From Lachnospiraceae bacterium (GTDB lineage Bacteria; Bacillota; Clostridia; Lachnospirales; Lachnospiraceae), in assembly GCA_900769115.1 (NCBI GenBank), contig CAAGFJ010000070.1, positions 1-17,529 of the forward strand: DNA of 17,529 nt. The letters are read 5' to 3'. Position 1 is the stretch's first letter. Each line of letters begins with the position of its first letter. A model generated the notes under the pieces. It saw only the letters and a program-made list of their open reading frames with translations. It ran no database searches and was not told the origin of the DNA. Positions 14,183 to 17,529 of the stretch are shown in pieces. The position numbers and the translations under genes are program-made.

Positions 14183-15715
14183 ATGTATTCTTTATTGATT
14201 GTAGATGATGAGAAAATTGAACGGAATGGAATTAAGTTTTTGTTGAAGCAGACAGGAATCGAGTTAGAGGTGCATGAAGCTTGCAATGGAAAGGATGCGA
14301 TTGCTTTCTTAGAGGAGAATAAGGTAGATATGCTCCTTACGGATATTAAGATGCCGTTTATTGATGGCATGGAACTATTGAAAAGTGTAAGTCCGTTGTA
14401 TCCGGAGATGAAATGCATTATCTTTAGTGGATATAGTGAATTTGAATATGCCAAGGGGGCCATGAGAATGGGCGTAAAGGACTATATTCTAAAGCCTGTT
14501 GATCCAGAGGAATTCTCAAGGACACTGAATAAAGTTATTCAGGAATTAGAGGAACAACAGCTCAGCAAGGATCGTGCAGCAGAGACAGATAGCTTCATGA
14601 AAGAACATATTTTGTATTCCTTGATAAATGGAATGAATCCAATGGAAGTGGAACGGAATGTACCGGCTGGTTGTTATCAGCCGCAAGAGCTGGAAGTCTA
14701 TTCCAGGATGATTTTATTAGAAGTAAATGATGATTTCTTTGGAAGAATCGGTGCAGATCTTACTAATATTTTGAAAGAGATTGAAGCACAACAAGAGGGA
14801 CAATATCAATATCTGAATCTGAATGAACAGCAGAGTGTATGGCTGACAAGCAGCATGGACAAGGAACAATGCCGAAGCATGGTAGAGCAGTTGATTGGTC
14901 TGTTACACAAAAGATATGATGTTACCTGCTTTGCTGCAATCAGTGAGCCGATGGAAGATCCGGTGAACAATATGGGAGCAATTTTTGATTGCTTAGAGGA
15001 ACGGATGGAGCAGAAGTTCTATCAGACAGAGTGTAAGATTTTCTGGGAAAAAGAGGTTGCGCATGATAATGTGATTGCTCAGATTGATGATGATACTTTA
15101 ATGAAACAGATGAAGCAGGATATTAAGATGAAGGATATTCATTGTCTGCGGCAGCATTTCGATTCTATGTGTGAGAAGTATAAAGGGAATAATTCTTTTT
15201 CGCAGGTGTATATTAAGTTCATTTTCTCTAATTTGTTAAAGGATTTTTACGAGAATCTTCCCAATATCTCAGAGCAAAAGTTAAATGATGAGATTGAGGA
15301 ACTGTATTGCTCGAAAGATTTTGCCACCGTTATGACGATCATTAACCGGAATATTGACCGGCTAGAGCAGGAGTTTGGGCGGAATCCTCAAATGCTCCAT
15401 CGTGAGATTGAGTCAGTAAAGGCATATATTTATGAGAATTATGATAAAGAGATTAGTGTAGATTATTTAGCAGATATGGTATATATGGCACCAAGCTATC
15501 TGAGTCATATTTTCAAGAAAGAGACCGGACAGAATCTAAGTAAGTTTATTAAGGCATACCGAATGGAACGGGCGAAGGAGATGTTGGAGACAACACATAA
15601 TAAGATTGTGAATATCAGTTATGCCGTGGGATATCCGAACGTCTCATATTTTTGTCAGAGTTTTCGGGAGTATTTTGGTGTAAGTCCGCAGAAGTACCGG
15701 GATCAGGGAGAGTAG
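14183..15715 (+). CDS. YesN-type response regulator with AraC DNA-binding domain
   Basis: A 510-residue cytoplasmic regulator. An N-terminal receiver domain 'LLIVDDEKIERNG' has phospho-acceptor Asp54 in 'LLTDIKMP' and the conserved 'FSGYSEFEYAKGAM' and 'LKPVD' blocks; an unassigned middle region (about 130-395) follows; the C-terminal ~100 residues are an AraC double helix-turn-helix ('ISVDYLADMVYMAPSYLSHI' ... 'ISYAVGYPNVSYFCQSFRE'). I chose ATG 14183, which starts right at the receiver domain and has AAGGTGG upstream; ATG 14150 would add 11 residues and overlaps the glucosidase stop. It is the partner of the next gene. Regulators of this type control sugar transport genes; the neighbouring genes suggest maltodextrin, but that is inferred. 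Confidence 0.93.
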   Translation: MYSLLIVDDEKIERNGIKFLLKQTGIELEVHEACNGKDAIAFLEENKVDMLLTDIKMPFIDGMELLKSVSPLYPEMKCIIFSGYSEFEYAKGAMRMGVKDYILKPVDPEEFSRTLNKVIQELEEQQLSKDRAAETDSFMKEHILYSLINGMNPMEVERNVPAGCYQPQELEVYSRMILLEVNDDFFGRIGADLTNILKEIEAQQEGQYQYLNLNEQQSVWLTSSMDKEQCRSMVEQLIGLLHKRYDVTCFAAISEPMEDPVNNMGAIFDCLEERMEQKFYQTECKIFWEKEVAHDNVIAQIDDDTLMKQMKQDIKMKDIHCLRQHFDSMCEKYKGNNSFSQVYIKFIFSNLLKDFYENLPNISEQKLNDEIEELYCSKDFATVMTIINRNIDRLEQEFGRNPQMLHREIESVKAYIYENYDKEISVDYLADMVYMAPSYLSHIFKKETGQNLSKFIKAYRMERAKEMLETTHNKIVNISYAVGYPNVSYFCQSFREYFGVSPQKYRDQGE

Positions 15716-15716
15716 T

Positions 15717-17423
15717 ATGAGATACTTACGCAAGAAATTCAAAGATATGAAGATCCGTTATAAGATATTATCAACCTTTATTTTGATCGGAGTAATCCCA
15801 ATGTTTATATTGGGATTTTTTTCCTATGCGGAGGTTCGTAAATTATTGATCCGACAAGAGCAGAGTAACATGTCGGATTATCTTAATCAGGCAATCATGA
15901 GTGCGGATAATCAGATACAGATATATAATAATCTGTCGGAGTATATTTCATATAATGATACGATTGCCAAGATTCTTTCCTATGAATATGACAACTATTA
16001 TGAGATGTATGAGCAATATACGAAGGTACTGGATCCAATGCTGTCATCCATTAAGTATTTTAATGATGGGGTACAACAGTTCACAATCTATGCGGATAAT
16101 GATTCGTTAGTCAAGCATGATACAACGATTGCTCCGATGTCGGATGTTGCGGATGCTGTATGGTATAAACAGGTATTAGAATCGGATAGCCGCAATATTA
16201 ACTGGCTTGTATGTAAGGCTGGCAAGGAAGTATTCTCTGTTCGTCTGATGCCTGCTATGCAGAAACAGGATGCTTCTGGCATTTTATATGTGAAGGTGGA
16301 CTATGATAAGTTGTTTGAATCTTTTCGGGATATGGGTGATAGCCAGTATGGGGTCTATGTAGTTAATGATCAAAATGATATCTTGTTTGAGACAGCGTCA
16401 TATGATACAGATTCGGAGAATGCGTTAAAATTGTCCAGCATTACAAAACGATCAGAGGTATGCAGTGATTATACGATTGTAAGTGCTGATATGGTGACTG
16501 GATGGAAGGTATGGTTTTATAAGCCTAACCGGGTCATTGGAAATTCTGTGCAGCCGTTGATTGTTGCTATTCTCATCATGACTGCATTATGCATTTTGTT
16601 CTCGGTTGTAGCAACAACGGTTTTATCTAAGGTGATGGTAAGTGATATTGAGAAATTGACGAAGAACATGAAGGCAGTTGAGAAGGGAGATATGGAGATT
16701 CAGGTTGTCAGTGAATCGGCAGATGAGGTGGGTAATCTGATCCGTGGATTTGGTAATATGATCAATCGGATCAATCAATTGATCAACGAGGTATACAAAG
16801 GTAAGATATCACAAAAAGAATCAGAGATGCGGGCATTGCAGGCGCAGATCAATCCCCATTTTTTATATAATTCGCTTTCGCTGATCAATTGGAAAGCATT
16901 GGAGACAGAGCAGATGGAGATTAGTCGTTTGACTTTGCTTTTATCCACATTTTATCGCACCGCACTGAATCGAGGTAAAAATGTATTATCTATTCGGGAT
17001 GAGTTACGTAACATGAACTCATACTTGGAGATTCAGTTGATCATGCATGACCATGCATTTCGTGTTGTGTGTGATGTGGAAGAAGGAATTATGGAATGTC
17101 AGACTCTTAACCTGATTCTGCAGCCGTTAGTTGAGAATGCTATTGATCATGGTATCGACTTGAATGAGGAGGGTGCAGGACTGATTTCCATCCGTGGCTG
17201 GTCGGAAGGTAACAGGATATATCTCACCGTAACAGATAACGGTGTCGGTATGGATGAAGAGACTGCAAATTCTATCCTTACAAAGGAATCAAAGGGGTAT
17301 GGTATCTGCAATGTCAATGAACGTATTATGCTCTATTATGGTGAGGCTTATTACCTTACCGTTGAAAGTACGCTGGGAGTTGGTACAACAATCACAATCT
17401 GCATTCCCAAAATCCACATGTAG
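15717..17423 (+). CDS. YesM-type sensor histidine kinase
   Basis: A 568-residue membrane kinase. Transmembrane helix 1 is at about 18-37, an extracellular sensor region at about 40-277 (PAS/dCache-like, not assigned by motif), and helix 2 at about 279-303. A HAMP linker follows (304-355), then the His_kinase domain with phospho-site His381 in 'QINPHFLYNSLSL', and the ATPase part with Asn474 in 'QPLVENAIDHG', 'DNGVGMDEE' (507-515) and the glycine box 'GYGICNV' (528-534). It starts two bases after the regulator stop, so the pair is coupled. A perfect hairpin with a T run lies at 15794-15822, inside the first helix coding region. Unusually for the group, no sugar ABC genes lie between it and the window end. 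Confidence 0.93.
   Translation: MRYLRKKFKDMKIRYKILSTFILIGVIPMFILGFFSYAEVRKLLIRQEQSNMSDYLNQAIMSADNQIQIYNNLSEYISYNDTIAKILSYEYDNYYEMYEQYTKVLDPMLSSIKYFNDGVQQFTIYADNDSLVKHDTTIAPMSDVADAVWYKQVLESDSRNINWLVCKAGKEVFSVRLMPAMQKQDASGILYVKVDYDKLFESFRDMGDSQYGVYVVNDQNDILFETASYDTDSENALKLSSITKRSEVCSDYTIVSADMVTGWKVWFYKPNRVIGNSVQPLIVAILIMTALCILFSVVATTVLSKVMVSDIEKLTKNMKAVEKGDMEIQVVSESADEVGNLIRGFGNMINRINQLINEVYKGKISQKESEMRALQAQINPHFLYNSLSLINWKALETEQMEISRLTLLLSTFYRTALNRGKNVLSIRDELRNMNSYLEIQLIMHDHAFRVVCDVEEGIMECQTLNLILQPLVENAIDHGIDLNEEGAGLISIRGWSEGNRIYLTVTDNGVGMDEETANSILTKESKGYGICNVNERIMLYYGEAYYLTVESTLGVGTTITICIPKIHM
15794..15822 (+). terminator. Terminator-like hairpin inside the kinase gene
   Basis: AATCCCAAT (15794-15802) and ATTGGGATT (15809-15817) form a perfect nine-base stem with a six-base loop, followed by TTTTT (15818-15822). 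It lies about 80-105 bases into the coding region. The structure is seen; its action as an attenuator is inferred. Confidence 0.4.
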
Positions 17424-17429
17424 ATTTAT

Positions 17430-17529
17430 ACCCTTGCACAGCGTAAGTGACGGACGCGCGAAACATCTAGGTTATGAATCGGTTGTTTGGGATATAACAT
17501 ATCAACGCAGGCACGCTCTCGCTACTCAT
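17430..17529 (+). repeat. Right copy of the structured dispersed repeat (3' element)
   Basis: 17430-17450 (core CCCTTGCACAGCGTAAGTG) is identical, in inverted orientation, to 92-112. The copy starts six bases after the kinase stop codon, just as the left copy abuts the stop of its gene, so both copies lie downstream of a gene in that gene's own direction. Beyond the core the two diverge, but ACGGACGC (17449-17456) matches the left copy after removing 18 or so bases. The remainder to the window end is unassigned and the copy is truncated by the window. Confidence 0.6.

Noticed and set aside
1..17529. The whole window as one mobile element bounded by the inverted repeats
   Set aside because: The content is housekeeping metabolism (pyr genes, CarD, malQ), there is no integrase, transposase or target duplication, and the repeats lie at gene 3' ends.

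Overview
The window looks like part of a low-to-moderate-GC Firmicutes chromosome, most likely a gut Lachnospiraceae-type clostridium. The grounds are a class 1B dihydroorotate dehydrogenase with its PyrK electron-transfer subunit, a long (type 2) OMP decarboxylase, a YesM/YesN-type two-component pair, CarD and DegV family proteins, and strong AGGAGG ribosome binding sites. The species is not determined from the sequence.

Layout: (1) 1-112 holds a highly structured repeat copy. (2) 112-2198, minus strand: a four-gene envelope-stress-type operon reading sigma factor, anti-sigma-like membrane protein, two-part membrane protein and small LiaF-like membrane protein. The ECF sigma gene is twice as long as a standard start-codon search would show, because its only well-placed start is ATC. 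(3) 2376-8669, plus strand: a pyrimidine block, pyrF-pyrK-pyrD, then a polar amino acid ABC transporter (binding lipoprotein, permease, ATPase), then pyrE and a 50-residue membrane protein, closed by a strong terminator. The transporter has its own strong promoter and sits between pyrD and pyrE, so pyrE is probably transcribed with the transporter. (4) 8683-9773: a DegV lipid-binding protein behind a perfect 18-bp palindrome. (5) 9808-10555: a CarD-family transcription regulator with a terminator. (6) 10571-17423: malQ, a degraded glycogen phosphorylase remnant, a GH13 alpha-glucosidase, then an AraC-type response regulator and a sensor histidine kinase, all on the plus strand and closely packed, as in a malto-oligosaccharide utilisation operon with its regulators. 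(7) 17430-17529 holds a second, inverted copy of the left-end repeat.

How they work together: the pyr genes supply the last steps of UMP synthesis (dihydroorotate to orotate, OMP, UMP); the transporter may bring in an amino acid precursor or may simply share the locus. MalQ and the alpha-glucosidase process linear and branched maltodextrins in the cytoplasm; the phosphorylase that would normally complete this pathway here survives only as a frameshifted tail. The two-component pair probably senses an extracellular signal and controls nearby or distant sugar genes.

Most noteworthy: the AUC-start sigma factor, the shared 21-bp structured repeat lying just after the last gene at both ends in inverted orientation, the glgP remnant, a terminator-like hairpin inside the histidine kinase coding region, and palindromic candidate operators in front of the transporter and degV. 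I did not find a clear-cut new defence or mobile system.
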